DNA from: Acetobacteraceae bacterium
GTDB taxonomy: Bacteria > Pseudomonadota > Alphaproteobacteria > Acetobacterales > Acetobacteraceae
DNA length: 37,949 nucleotides
Assembly: GCA_024280945.1 (NCBI GenBank)
Contig: JAMXLO010000004.1
Coordinates: forward strand, 1 to 37,949
Reading direction: 5' to 3'
Below, one piece after another: positions 7,182 through 15,261 of this stretch. How positions within the stretch are numbered: position 1 is the stretch's first letter; each line of letters begins with the position of its first letter. Under the pieces are notes generated by a model. That model did no database searches. It saw only the letters and a list, made by a program, of their open reading frames with translations, and had not been told where the DNA came from. The position numbers and the translations under genes are program-made.

Positions 7182-9809
7182 TCAGCGTCCACGCTTTCGC
7201 TTCGGCTCTGACGCGGTCACGATGACCGCCTGCTTGCCACTTGCACCCGCAGGTTCTTCCGCGAGGTTCGGCAGTCGCTGACGCGTCGAGTGGAAATCCT
7301 TCCATGGATCGCGACGCTGCCGCGCCAGCCGTTCCGGCACTGTTCGTAACGTAAACTTGCCAGGCTCCAACCCGCGTTTCACCTCCTCCCAGGAGACCGG
7401 CGTTGCCACTGTCGCGCCTTCACGAGCGCGTGGGCTGAATGAGGCGACCGCGGTGGCGCCAAGGCCGTTGCGCAGCCAGTCGATCAGGATCCTGCCTTTT
7501 CGATCGGCCTTTTTCACGGTGGACAAGAAACGTTCCGGTTGTTGCTGGCTCAGGGCTTCGGCGAAGGCGCGGCAGAACGGTTTCACCACGTCCCAGTCCG
7601 CAATCGGTTCCAAAGGCACGACAAGATGCAGGCCCTTGCCGCCAGTTGTGCGACAATAAGATTCCAGGCCCAGACGTTGCAGTTGTCCGCGCAAATCCTG
7701 CGCTGCCTTTATGACCTCGGCGAAGGTGACGCCATCGCCCGGGTCGAGATCGAATACAACCTGATCCGGGCGCGAGGGATCAGCTTCCCTTGCACCCCAG
7801 GCATGCAGTTCTATGCCGGAAATCTGCGCCATGGCGATCAACCCGTCGACGTCATCGATGACCAGATAAGGCTGACCGGTGACCTCGCCTTGACGGATTG
7901 CGGAAGGCAGCGTGCCGTGACCATGCTTTTGGAAGAAGTGCTCGCCCCCGATCCCTTCAGGACACCGCACGATCGCCAAAGGCCGCTGTGCCAGGCCAGG
8001 CAGCGCATGCTCCGCGACCGACCTCCAGTATTCTGCCAGATCCTGCTTGGTAATTCCTGGCCACAGAGCGCGATCGGGATGCGAGAGCTGGATGTTTCCC
8101 ACGGTCACTCCTCGCCGCTTCGGCGCCTGCGCCGATATGATGGCGGTCTCGCGTCGTGGCGGCACGGCGAGCACGGGTCCACGCTTACGTGCCATCGGAT
8201 CGCCGGCCGCCGGCTGAACGGCTTTCCGCTCGGCTTCGGCATCCGCAGGATCCCGCACGACATCTTTCGCGTCCTTGTCCTCCCGAAGCCCGAGATAGAC
8301 CGCCTGGCGCACGCGCCCCGAGCCCGACCATGAGGCGAACCGCACCTCTGCAACCAATTCCGGTCGCACCCAGTTTATCGTCTTCGGCAGCGGTTCACCG
8401 GCGACGTACAATGACTTGGGCGGATCGGAGCCCAGCTCCGCCAACCGTCCGCTTAGCCTCGCGAGTTCGTCATCGGAGTATCCTGACCCGACGCCGCCCG
8501 CGTAATGCAACCTGCCGCGCTTGTCGTAGTAGCCGAGATGCAGCGAGCCAAGGCCGGTGCGGCTGCCACCAGGCGGTGTCCATCCCAGTACGATAAATTC
8601 CTCGCGACCGAGACATTTGATCTTGAGCCAGTCGCCACCGCGTCCCGCACGATATGGCGCTTCCCCGCGCTTACAGATGATGCCCTCCAGCTGAAGCTTG
8701 GACACCTCGCGCAACATCCCGCTGGCATTGCCGACCTGGTGGTCACTGAACTGCAACACACCGCGCCAGTCGTTCAGATGCTGCAGGATGCGCTTGCGCT
8801 CGAGCAGCTTGCACTGGCGCAGGTCCCAGCCATCGAGATGCAGCAGATCGAACAGGAAGAGATTCAATGCGCGGTCGTTGCCGGCTGACAGAGCCGCCTG
8901 CAGGGCCGGAAAGCTCGATGCCCCGCTCTTCTTGTCCAGCGCGACGAGTTCGCCATCCACCAAAGCCGTATCGGCGTGCAAAGTGGCCACAGCCTTGGCG
9001 ATTGCGGGCAAGCGATCGGTCCAGTCCAGACCCTTGCGCGTCAGCAGGCGCACGTTGCCGTGATCGAGCCAGCACAGCAGGCGATAACCATCGAACTTGA
9101 TCTCGCTGACCCAGCCATCGCCCTCAGGCGGGTCCCCGGACAGTGACGCGAGCTGCGGCGACTGCTGCTGCGGCAGCTTACTCCTCACGGCCCCCTCAGC
9201 TGGCGGGCTCTTGCTCCGCTTGGCTGCTCGCTTGGGTGCTGCTTCCTGGCGCTCGATCGTCGGCGCATCGGCGCCTGGGCGTTCTGCTTCGTCGTGTCCT
9301 TTGATCAGCAGCCAGTTGTCCTGGCGACTGCGCTGGCCCGCGCGCGGCTTCAGCCGAACCAGTGTGAAGCGCCCGTGCAGCCGCTTGCCGTCGAGCACGA
9401 AACGCAGTTCGCCCTTGCGCATGCCTGCGCTGGGATCGTCAAGCGGCTGCCACGTGCCGCGATCCCACAGTTCGACCTTGCCTGCGCCATACTCGCCGTC
9501 CGGAATGGTCCCTTCGAAGTTCGCGTAGTCGAGCGGATGATCCTCGACATGGGCGGCGATGCGCTTGTCCGCGGGATCGAGCGAAGGCCCTTTGCGAACC
9601 GCCCAGCTCCACAACACGCCGTCGTGTTCGAGGCGAAAGTCCCAGTGCAGACCGGCACGGTGCGCCTGGTGCTTCTGCACCACGAAAATCGGCGCATGGC
9701 CGTGGGTTGGGGCATCCTTAGGCGCAGGCTCCCGTGTGACCGCGAAGTCACGCTTGGCGCGGTAGGTGCGGATCGACGTATCGCGCGGCGTGGCGGTGCT
9801 GGAAGCCAT
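7182..9809 (-). CDS. ligD: DNA ligase D (phosphoesterase-ligase-polymerase)
   Basis: Multifunctional ATP-dependent ligase of bacterial non-homologous end joining, 875 residues, with three domains in order. The 3'-phosphoesterase (about 1-175) shows HWDFRLEH with H55/D57 and HVEDHP with H88. The ligase (about 225-530) has KFDG with adenylated Lys238, DGELVAL, LEGIICK (E375) and DWLKIK (K396/K398). The primase-like polymerase (about 570-860) has FDLDP with D687/D689 as metal ligands. A basic Lys/Arg/Pro linker joins the first two. ATG 9809 is preceded by a strong GGAGGACC; an upstream in-frame start at 9851 has no such site. LigD normally acts with Ku, and no ku gene lies in this window. Confidence 0.96.
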   Translation of the reverse strand: MASSTATPRDTSIRTYRAKRDFAVTREPAPKDAPTHGHAPIFVVQKHQAHRAGLHWDFRLEHDGVLWSWAVRKGPSLDPADKRIAAHVEDHPLDYANFEGTIPDGEYGAGKVELWDRGTWQPLDDPSAGMRKGELRFVLDGKRLHGRFTLVRLKPRAGQRSRQDNWLLIKGHDEAERPGADAPTIERQEAAPKRAAKRSKSPPAEGAVRSKLPQQQSPQLASLSGDPPEGDGWVSEIKFDGYRLLCWLDHGNVRLLTRKGLDWTDRLPAIAKAVATLHADTALVDGELVALDKKSGASSFPALQAALSAGNDRALNLFLFDLLHLDGWDLRQCKLLERKRILQHLNDWRGVLQFSDHQVGNASGMLREVSKLQLEGIICKRGEAPYRAGRGGDWLKIKCLGREEFIVLGWTPPGGSRTGLGSLHLGYYDKRGRLHYAGGVGSGYSDDELARLSGRLAELGSDPPKSLYVAGEPLPKTINWVRPELVAEVRFASWSGSGRVRQAVYLGLREDKDAKDVVRDPADAEAERKAVQPAAGDPMARKRGPVLAVPPRRETAIISAQAPKRRGVTVGNIQLSHPDRALWPGITKQDLAEYWRSVAEHALPGLAQRPLAIVRCPEGIGGEHFFQKHGHGTLPSAIRQGEVTGQPYLVIDDVDGLIAMAQISGIELHAWGAREADPSRPDQVVFDLDPGDGVTFAEVIKAAQDLRGQLQRLGLESYCRTTGGKGLHLVVPLEPIADWDVVKPFCRAFAEALSQQQPERFLSTVKKADRKGRILIDWLRNGLGATAVASFSPRAREGATVATPVSWEEVKRGLEPGKFTLRTVPERLARQRRDPWKDFHSTRQRLPNLAEEPAGASGKQAVIVTASEPKRKRGR

Positions 9810-10123
9810 GCGTGGTCCTCCGGACAATCGGTCGAGCTCTGGAACGTCCACTCGATCGGATAGTCACAGCCTTATTCATGCACGACCCATTGAAGTTCCC
9901 GCAATGACACGACCTGCCATGGTTGCCATCCTTACCGATTGCGACAGACCGTATGGCATCACGGAAACTGGAGCGGGTGGCCTGCGGCGCTGGAGCGTCT
10001 CGCCGGGACCGCCAGCTCCCACGGACACCGATCGGACCGGCGAACCCGCCTCGGCTGGGGATCTGTCGGAAGAACAGGGAGCGCACCGGCATTCGAGGGT
10101 GCGGGTGGCTTCCTCGATGCGGA
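9810..10123. other. intergenic region upstream of ligD
   Basis: 314 bases between the DUF4142 stop and the LigD start. It must contain the ligD promoter if ligD is not read through from upstream. I find no convincing -35/-10 pair, no EcfG-type GGAAC/CGTT pair at correct spacing, and no small gene. Long frames crossing it are out-of-frame extensions of the neighbours. Confidence 0.4.
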
Positions 10124-10630
10124 TCACTGGCTCCGGTTGAGCGACTGCGCCAGTTGCAGATGCTGCACCAGTAGCGGCAGCGTCTTTTGTGCGAAGCTCT
10201 TTACCGCAGGATCTTGTCCCGACTGCGCCTCCTTGCGGAACAGCGCGACATTCTGTTGTTGCTCGCTGACCTGCGCCTGCGCGTAGGCCTGATCGAAGGA
10301 TGCACCATTCAGACCGAGCAACCGGCGGTATGAAGACGTGTCCTTCCCGCTTGGCTGCTCGGGCAATGTCATGTCTTGATCTTGCGCCAACTGCAGCAGC
10401 TCCACGTTGGCTTGCGTATGGTCGGCGATGATCCGGTTGGCGAACTGCTTTACCTGCGCCGAATTCGATCGCTGCTGTGCCAGCTGTGCCGTCTGGACCT
10501 CGGCCATGCCAATGGAAGCAGCTTGCTCGATGAAGCTGCGGTCGGCGTTGCTGAGGTCGGCGTGCGCCGGTACGGCGGCAATGCCGACGAGACCTGCTGC
10601 GGCCAGGCAGACAAGCGGAAGGGTGCGCAT
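10124..10630 (-). CDS. secreted DUF4142 domain protein
   Basis: 168-residue exported protein. Residues 1-24 form a Sec signal peptide (basic start, Leu/Ala/Val core, AHA cleavage site before DLS). The mature part is an all-helical Gln/Ala-rich DUF4142 domain, a ferritin-like four-helix bundle family. FIEQAASIGMAEVQTAQLAQ and VKQFANRIIADHTQANVEL are the diagnostic helices. The molecular function of the family is not established; members are often stress-associated periplasmic proteins. The 63-base gap to the upstream oxidoreductase gene contains a TATACT (-10-like) and a strong inverted repeat, so it probably has its own control. Confidence 0.85.
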   Translation of the reverse strand: MRTLPLVCLAAAGLVGIAAVPAHADLSNADRSFIEQAASIGMAEVQTAQLAQQRSNSAQVKQFANRIIADHTQANVELLQLAQDQDMTLPEQPSGKDTSSYRRLLGLNGASFDQAYAQAQVSEQQQNVALFRKEAQSGQDPAVKSFAQKTLPLLVQHLQLAQSLNRSQ

Positions 10631-10652
10631 GACAGACTCCTTGCTGGGTGAT

Positions 10653-10674
10653 CCACGGCACGACGTTGCCGTGG
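10653..10674 (-). repeat. perfect 8-bp inverted repeat in the DUF4142 leader
   Basis: CCACGGCA (10653-10660), a six-base loop CGACGT, then TGCCGTGG (10667-10674). It sits between the oxidoreductase stop and the DUF4142 start, 22 bases from the latter. There is no T-tract on either side. It may be an operator, an mRNA-stabilising hairpin after the oxidoreductase operon, or a weak terminator. Confidence 0.5.
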
Positions 10675-10693
10675 CCCAGTATACCCGGTTCCG

Positions 10694-12817
10694 CTAAACG
10701 AGAAGATCTTCGATCCGGATCGGCAGCTTTCGTACCCGCACGCCGGTCGCGTGATACACCGCGTTTGCGACAGCTGCGGCGACCCCCACCATCGGCAACT
10801 CGCCAATGCCCTTCGCGCCGAGAGAATTGGAGACCAGCTCATCGTTCGGGACGAGGATGGCCTGGATGTCGGGGATGTCGGCATTCACCGGCATCAGATA
10901 TTCGGACACGTTGGCATTCACCACTCGCCCGGTCTCGCCATCAACGTGCGTCTCTTCCAACAGCGCCATGCCGATGCCAAACACGATGCCGCCGATCAGC
11001 TGGCTGCGTGCGGTCTTGGTATTGATAATGCGCCCCCCATCGAACGCACCGACGTAGCGGCTGACGCGGATCTCACCTAGATCGGCATCGACGCGCACCT
11101 CCGCGAATTGCGCCCCGAATGCGTGCATAGAATAGCGCTTCTGCTCCTCGCCGGACTTGGCTTCGCTGCTCGCCTCAACCGAGGGCATATTGCGGCGCGC
11201 CAGCAACTCGGGCAGCGCAACGTTGGTATCCCCGTCATTGCTCAGCTTGGCGCGCACAGCCTGGCAGGCAGTCTTTATCGCGGGCCCGACACTGGCGACT
11301 GTCATCGATCCACCTGACACCGGCGCATGCGGAAAGCGGCTATCGCCCAGTTCGAGGTGGATGCGCTGCACGGGAAGCCCGAGTTCGTCCGCGGCAATCT
11401 GCGACATCACGGTGTAGGTACCGGTGCCCAGGTCCTGCGTGCCCACCTGCACCAACGCCGTCCCATCCGCATTGACCCGGACATACGCGTTTGCCGCCAT
11501 CCGATGCGTCGGATAGGTGCTGGTTGCCATACCCCAGCCGATCAGCACGTTGCCATCGCGCATAGCGCGCGGCTCGGACGGGCGGCGTGACCAACCGAAA
11601 GCCTCTGCACCCTGTCGGTAGCATTCGCGCAGCGCCTTGCTGGCAAAAGGTTTGTTCTCGTGAGGGTCCTGCTCCGCGTAGTTGCGCATGCGGAAGTCCA
11701 GCGGGTTCTGCTTCAGCGCGACCGCCAGTTCATCGATTGCCGATTCAAGCGCAAAGTTGCCGCTTGCCTCGCCAGGAGCGCGCATATACGTCGGCAACGG
11801 CGCATTGGTTGCCACCAGTCGGTGTGTCACTGCGACATTCGGACAGGCATATAGCATCTCCGTCGCCAGCCCCACTGGTTCGGCGAATTCGCCCAGCACC
11901 GGCTGCGACATCTGCGAGATGCCATCGTGCCGCATCGATACCAGGTGCCCCTGCTGGTCAGCCGCGAAGCGCAAACTCTGTACCGTGCGCGGCCGGTAGC
12001 CATTGGAGGTGAACATCTGCGCACGCGTCACCGCGAGTTTTACCGGCCTTCCAACCAATTTCGCTGCCATCGCGGCAAGCGTCGCTGGTGGCCAGGTGTT
12101 GCCTTTGCAGCCAAACCCGCCGCCCACATACGGACAGATGACTCTCACGTCCTTCGGGTCGATGCCAAATAAGGCCGCAAGCGACTGCTGTGTCCCCGAG
12201 ATCCCCTGTGTCGCCGTCCAGACCGTCAGCTGATTGCCATCCCAGCGAGCAATCGTCGCGTGCGGCTCCATCGGATTGTGGTGTTCGATCGGTGTGACGT
12301 AAACGGCATCCAGTTTCACCTGGGCAGCAGTGAATGCACCGTCCGGATCGCCGCGCCGAGAATCAGCGGGGCGCTCGCCGTTGCGGAAGCTTTTCGGCAA
12401 GTAGGCCTGATCGAGCACCGCATCCATCGATGTGATCGGCTCGTCGCGGCGATACTGCACGCGCACTCTCGCAGCGGCGGCATCGGCCTGCTCAAGCGCC
12501 TCCGCCACCACGACTGCTACATGTTGGCCGTTGTAGTGCACGTCCATATCCTGCAGCAGCGGCGCACGTATCGCCTGCGGCAAGTTGCTTTCGGCGTGCA
12601 GTTTGAGCGCGTTTTCCGGCGTGATGATTGTCAGCACACCGGGCATCGATTGCGCGGCCGCGAGGCTGAAGCCTGTGATTGCTCCGGCACCGATCGTGCT
12701 CTGCACCAGCACTGCGTGCACGAGATCCGGCACCCGGAATTCTGCGGCGTATTGTGCGCCGCCAGTCACCTTCAGTCTGCCGTCGACGCGATCGAGGCCT
12801 TGTCCGATGAATGCCAT
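10694..12817 (-). CDS. aldehyde oxidoreductase, molybdopterin-binding subunit (PaoC-like)
   Basis: Large subunit of a xanthine-oxidase-family molybdenum hydroxylase, 707 residues; it binds the molybdenum cofactor and oxidises aldehydes or N-heterocycles. The N-terminal GQGLDRVDGRLKVTGGAQYA segment, the CPYVGGGFGCKG motif and YMRAPGEASGNFALESAIDE (cofactor contact) are visible. GAKGIGELP near the C-terminus places the catalytic base at Glu673. The length of about 700 rather than over 770 matches the compact PaoC/YagR class. The start has GGAGG seven bases upstream and lies 12 bases after the FAD subunit stop. No XdhC/PaoD cofactor-insertion gene is nearby. Confidence 0.92.
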   Translation of the reverse strand: MAFIGQGLDRVDGRLKVTGGAQYAAEFRVPDLVHAVLVQSTIGAGAITGFSLAAAQSMPGVLTIITPENALKLHAESNLPQAIRAPLLQDMDVHYNGQHVAVVVAEALEQADAAAARVRVQYRRDEPITSMDAVLDQAYLPKSFRNGERPADSRRGDPDGAFTAAQVKLDAVYVTPIEHHNPMEPHATIARWDGNQLTVWTATQGISGTQQSLAALFGIDPKDVRVICPYVGGGFGCKGNTWPPATLAAMAAKLVGRPVKLAVTRAQMFTSNGYRPRTVQSLRFAADQQGHLVSMRHDGISQMSQPVLGEFAEPVGLATEMLYACPNVAVTHRLVATNAPLPTYMRAPGEASGNFALESAIDELAVALKQNPLDFRMRNYAEQDPHENKPFASKALRECYRQGAEAFGWSRRPSEPRAMRDGNVLIGWGMATSTYPTHRMAANAYVRVNADGTALVQVGTQDLGTGTYTVMSQIAADELGLPVQRIHLELGDSRFPHAPVSGGSMTVASVGPAIKTACQAVRAKLSNDGDTNVALPELLARRNMPSVEASSEAKSGEEQKRYSMHAFGAQFAEVRVDADLGEIRVSRYVGAFDGGRIINTKTARSQLIGGIVFGIGMALLEETHVDGETGRVVNANVSEYLMPVNADIPDIQAILVPNDELVSNSLGAKGIGELPMVGVAAAVANAVYHATGVRVRKLPIRIEDLLV

Positions 12818-12829
12818 ACAAAACCTCCG

Positions 12830-13804
12830 TCAGGCCGAAGCCATCTGCAACGCACGGAACACGGCACGCTGCAACAAGATCCGCTTGAAGCCATTCTGCT
12901 GCGCGGGACTAGCGCCCCCCGCCGCGATGGACGACGCATCGCCGAACACGGCATCCTCCAGTGCCTTGCCGCGCAACGCCGCTTCCACCTGCGGCAGACG
13001 CCACGGGCGAGTGCCAACGCCACCTGCCGCCAGAAGCGCGTGCTCGATGACGCCGTCGCGTTGATCCAAGCCCACGGCGACAGATACCAGGGCGAATTCG
13101 AAGCTCGCACGATCGCGCAGCTTAAGGTAATGCGAGTTGCGAGCCGCGCCGCTGGCCCGGACGGTGACGGCGGTGATCATCTCGCCAGGCTGCAGGATGG
13201 TCTCGATATGCGGCGTATCGGCCGGCAGGCGATAGAAGTCAGCGATCGGCACGCGCCGCTCGCCATTGATGCCATGCAGCGTGACCATGGCATCCAGCGC
13301 TGTCAGGGCGACCGCAAGATCCGACGGATGGGTTGCGATGCAATGATCGCTGCCGCCGAGGATCGCCATCAGGCGGTTTTCGCCGGCGATGGCAGGACAA
13401 CCAGAGCCTGGCTCGCGCTTGTTGCAGGCGAAACCAGTGTCGCGGAAATAGCCGCATCGCGTCCGCTGCAGCAGGTTGCCGCCAATCGTGCCCATGTTAC
13501 GCACCTGCGGGGAAGCAGAAGCCTCCAGAGCCTGCACGATCGCCGGCCACCCAGCACGCACGTCGGGATGCACGGCGGCATCGCTCATCCGCGCCATCGC
13601 ACCCAGCCGCAGTTCCGATGCGTCAGCCTGGATACTCGAAAGACCGACACGCTCCAGGTCGACCAGTTCGGTCGGCACCTCGATGTTGTCCTTCAGCAAC
13701 TGCATCAGGTCGGTGCCGCCGGCGATAAATTTCGCGCCATGCGAGCGTGCGGCCGCCAGCGCGGCATCGAGCGAGTTCGGCTGCGACAGATGGAATGCCT
13801 GCAT
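12830..13804 (-). CDS. aldehyde oxidoreductase, FAD-binding subunit (PaoB-like)
   Basis: 324-residue flavin subunit passing electrons from the molybdenum/Fe-S subunits to the acceptor. FIAGGTDLMQL (26-36) and TIGGNLLQ (106-113) are the FAD-contacting loops of the family. Between them and the next domain lie four cysteines, C117, C127, C136 and C155, in RTRC, FAC, GSGC and SDHC contexts. This is the arrangement that holds an additional [4Fe-4S] cluster in PaoB and in 4-hydroxybenzoyl-CoA reductase. ATG 13804 begins MQAFHLSQP, typical for the family; the open frame further upstream is non-coding. The start is two bases after the Fe-S subunit stop. Confidence 0.92.
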   Translation of the reverse strand: MQAFHLSQPNSLDAALAAARSHGAKFIAGGTDLMQLLKDNIEVPTELVDLERVGLSSIQADASELRLGAMARMSDAAVHPDVRAGWPAIVQALEASASPQVRNMGTIGGNLLQRTRCGYFRDTGFACNKREPGSGCPAIAGENRLMAILGGSDHCIATHPSDLAVALTALDAMVTLHGINGERRVPIADFYRLPADTPHIETILQPGEMITAVTVRASGAARNSHYLKLRDRASFEFALVSVAVGLDQRDGVIEHALLAAGGVGTRPWRLPQVEAALRGKALEDAVFGDASSIAAGGASPAQQNGFKRILLQRAVFRALQMASA

Positions 13805-13806
13805 GC

Positions 13807-14397
13807 TCAGCTCCTCTGTGCCGCGTCGCGGATCGCTGCGACGATGTTTGGATAGGCGCCGCAGCGACAGATGTTGCCGCTCATCCACTCGCGGATCTCC
13901 GCGTCGGAACGCGTATGTCCTTCTTTGATGAGCGCGACGGCGGACATGATCTGGCCTGGCGTGCAATAGCCGCATTGGTATCCGTCGTGGTGCAGGAATG
14001 CCGCCTGCACGGGATGCAATACGTCGCCGCTCGTGAGACCTTCGATCGTGGTGATTGCCTTGCCTTGCACGCGCGCTGCCAGCGTCAGGCATGACAGGAC
14101 CCGCCTGCCGTCGATGTGCACCGTGCAGGCTCCGCACGAACCACGATCGCAGCCCTTTTTGGTGCCGGTCAGCCCTATCTGTTCACGCAGCGCATCCAGG
14201 AGTGTGGTCCGTGGATCCACCACCAGCGGCACTTGGTTGCCGTTGATCTGCAACGCGATATCCATCGCGCCGGGTGACCCGGGCGCAGGCGCGGCAGAAA
14301 TGGTCGGCGTTGTGTCATCGGCGCGACCTTCCACCGATCCCATGGCAAGGCTACTGACAGTGGTGCCGAGTAACACGCGGCGTGTGACGCTGGGCAT
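13807..14397 (-). CDS. aldehyde oxidoreductase, [2Fe-2S] subunit with Tat-like leader (PaoA-like)
   Basis: 196-residue iron-sulfur subunit. Residues 4-20 (VTRRVLLGTTVSSLAMG) look like a twin-arginine export signal, as in E. coli PaoA/YagT. The plant-type [2Fe-2S] domain has C83, C88, C91 and C103. The helical second cluster domain has C142, C145, C177 and C179. The eight-Cys pattern is complete. GGGAGG precedes the ATG. As in PaoABC, only this subunit carries a leader and would take the folded heterotrimer to the periplasm. Gene order Fe-S, FAD, Mo matches paoABC. The leader's c-region is weak, so export is likely but not certain. Confidence 0.92.
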   Translation of the reverse strand: MPSVTRRVLLGTTVSSLAMGSVEGRADDTTPTISAAPAPGSPGAMDIALQINGNQVPLVVDPRTTLLDALREQIGLTGTKKGCDRGSCGACTVHIDGRRVLSCLTLAARVQGKAITTIEGLTSGDVLHPVQAAFLHHDGYQCGYCTPGQIMSAVALIKEGHTRSDAEIREWMSGNICRCGAYPNIVAAIRDAAQRS

Positions 14398-14452
14398 GAT
14401 CCACCTCCCGCTGTTGGGCGGGTAGATGTGGAACGGTGCGCTCGATCGCGCG

Positions 14453-15247
14453 TCACATCGACGTGTGAAGCTTCCTCAGAAATCCGGTGCGCTGGCCTGC
14501 ACTTGCCATCAGGAATGCCGCGTCATTGCCGGACAGGATAAATCGCGCGCCCATCTCGATGTACCGCTGCATCAATGGTTCGTTGTAAACTCCGGCCATC
14601 CCGGGGAACTTGTTGTGCTTCTTCGCTCCGGCGATCATGGCTCGATACGATTCAGAGACACGTTCGTTACCGAAATCACCATGGATGCCCATTTCGGCGC
14701 ACAGATCGTTGGTGCCGATCAGCAATACGTCGATGCCGGGCACAGCGGCAATTGCATCGGCGTTCTGAATTGCCGTCGGTGTCTCCAGCATCACAACCGT
14801 GAGATTCGCCGCATTCAGTGCCTTTGCGGCATCGCCAGTGCTGGCGGAGCGCAAACTATAGTGAGGACCGGTGCCGCCCATCGAACGGTGCCCGATTGGA
14901 GGGTATTTCAGTTTCTGCACGACTTCGCGTGCCTCGTCGGCCGTATCGACATGCGGTACGACGATGCCGAGAACACCATTGTCCAGCAGGCGCGTCGCGA
15001 TTGAATATTCCCCATTCGGCACGCGCGCCAGCGGTGCGATGCCGGCATCGAGCGCTGCGGTCGCGATCTGTGCCGCGGCGTCGATCGACATCGTGCCATG
15101 CTCAAGGTCGAGAAACAGCCAGTCGAAACCCGCCGACTTCATGGCGATGGCAATCTCGACGCTGCGGGTCAGCCGGACGCCGCAACCGAGGGACAGATGG
15201 CCTTGCTCAAGCCTTTCGCGCGCAACGTTGCGAATGGTTGTCGCCAT
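14453..15247 (-). CDS. HpcH/HpaI-family aldolase
   Basis: 264-residue class II pyruvate aldolase (HpcH/HpaI, TIM barrel), relative of 4-hydroxy-2-oxoheptanedioate aldolase. It cleaves a 4-hydroxy-2-oxo acid to pyruvate plus an aldehyde. Catalytic candidates match the family: H50 in DLEHG, R75 in ARVPNGE, metal ligands E155 in LETPTA and D181 in GTNDLC. ATG 15247 follows AGAGGAG, and the serine hydrolase stop is only 14 bases upstream. An aldehyde product would suit the molybdenum aldehyde oxidoreductase encoded 55 bases downstream. The natural substrate is unknown; citrate-lyase-like or macrophomate-synthase-like activities are alternatives. Confidence 0.88.
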   Translation of the reverse strand: MATTIRNVARERLEQGHLSLGCGVRLTRSVEIAIAMKSAGFDWLFLDLEHGTMSIDAAAQIATAALDAGIAPLARVPNGEYSIATRLLDNGVLGIVVPHVDTADEAREVVQKLKYPPIGHRSMGGTGPHYSLRSASTGDAAKALNAANLTVVMLETPTAIQNADAIAAVPGIDVLLIGTNDLCAEMGIHGDFGNERVSESYRAMIAGAKKHNKFPGMAGVYNEPLMQRYIEMGARFILSGNDAAFLMASAGQRTGFLRKLHTSM

Positions 15248-15261
15248 GACACGGCTCCTCT

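Noticed and set aside
9841-9900. EcfG-type (GGAAC...CGTT) stress promoter for ligD
   Set aside because: GGAAC occurs on both strands here, but no CGTT follows at 16-17 bases.
9876-10661. 261-codon minus-strand frame covering the DUF4142 gene and the gap after it
   Set aside because: A different frame from the DUF4142 gene, whose signal peptide and domain are clear; this one is low-complexity and motif-free.
12260-13855. 531-codon plus-strand frame opposite the Mo and FAD oxidoreductase genes
   Set aside because: Antisense to well-supported genes; composition and lack of motifs indicate a chance frame.
13805-14137. Upstream extension of the FAD subunit
   Set aside because: It lies inside the [2Fe-2S] subunit gene in another frame; homologues start at MQAFHL.
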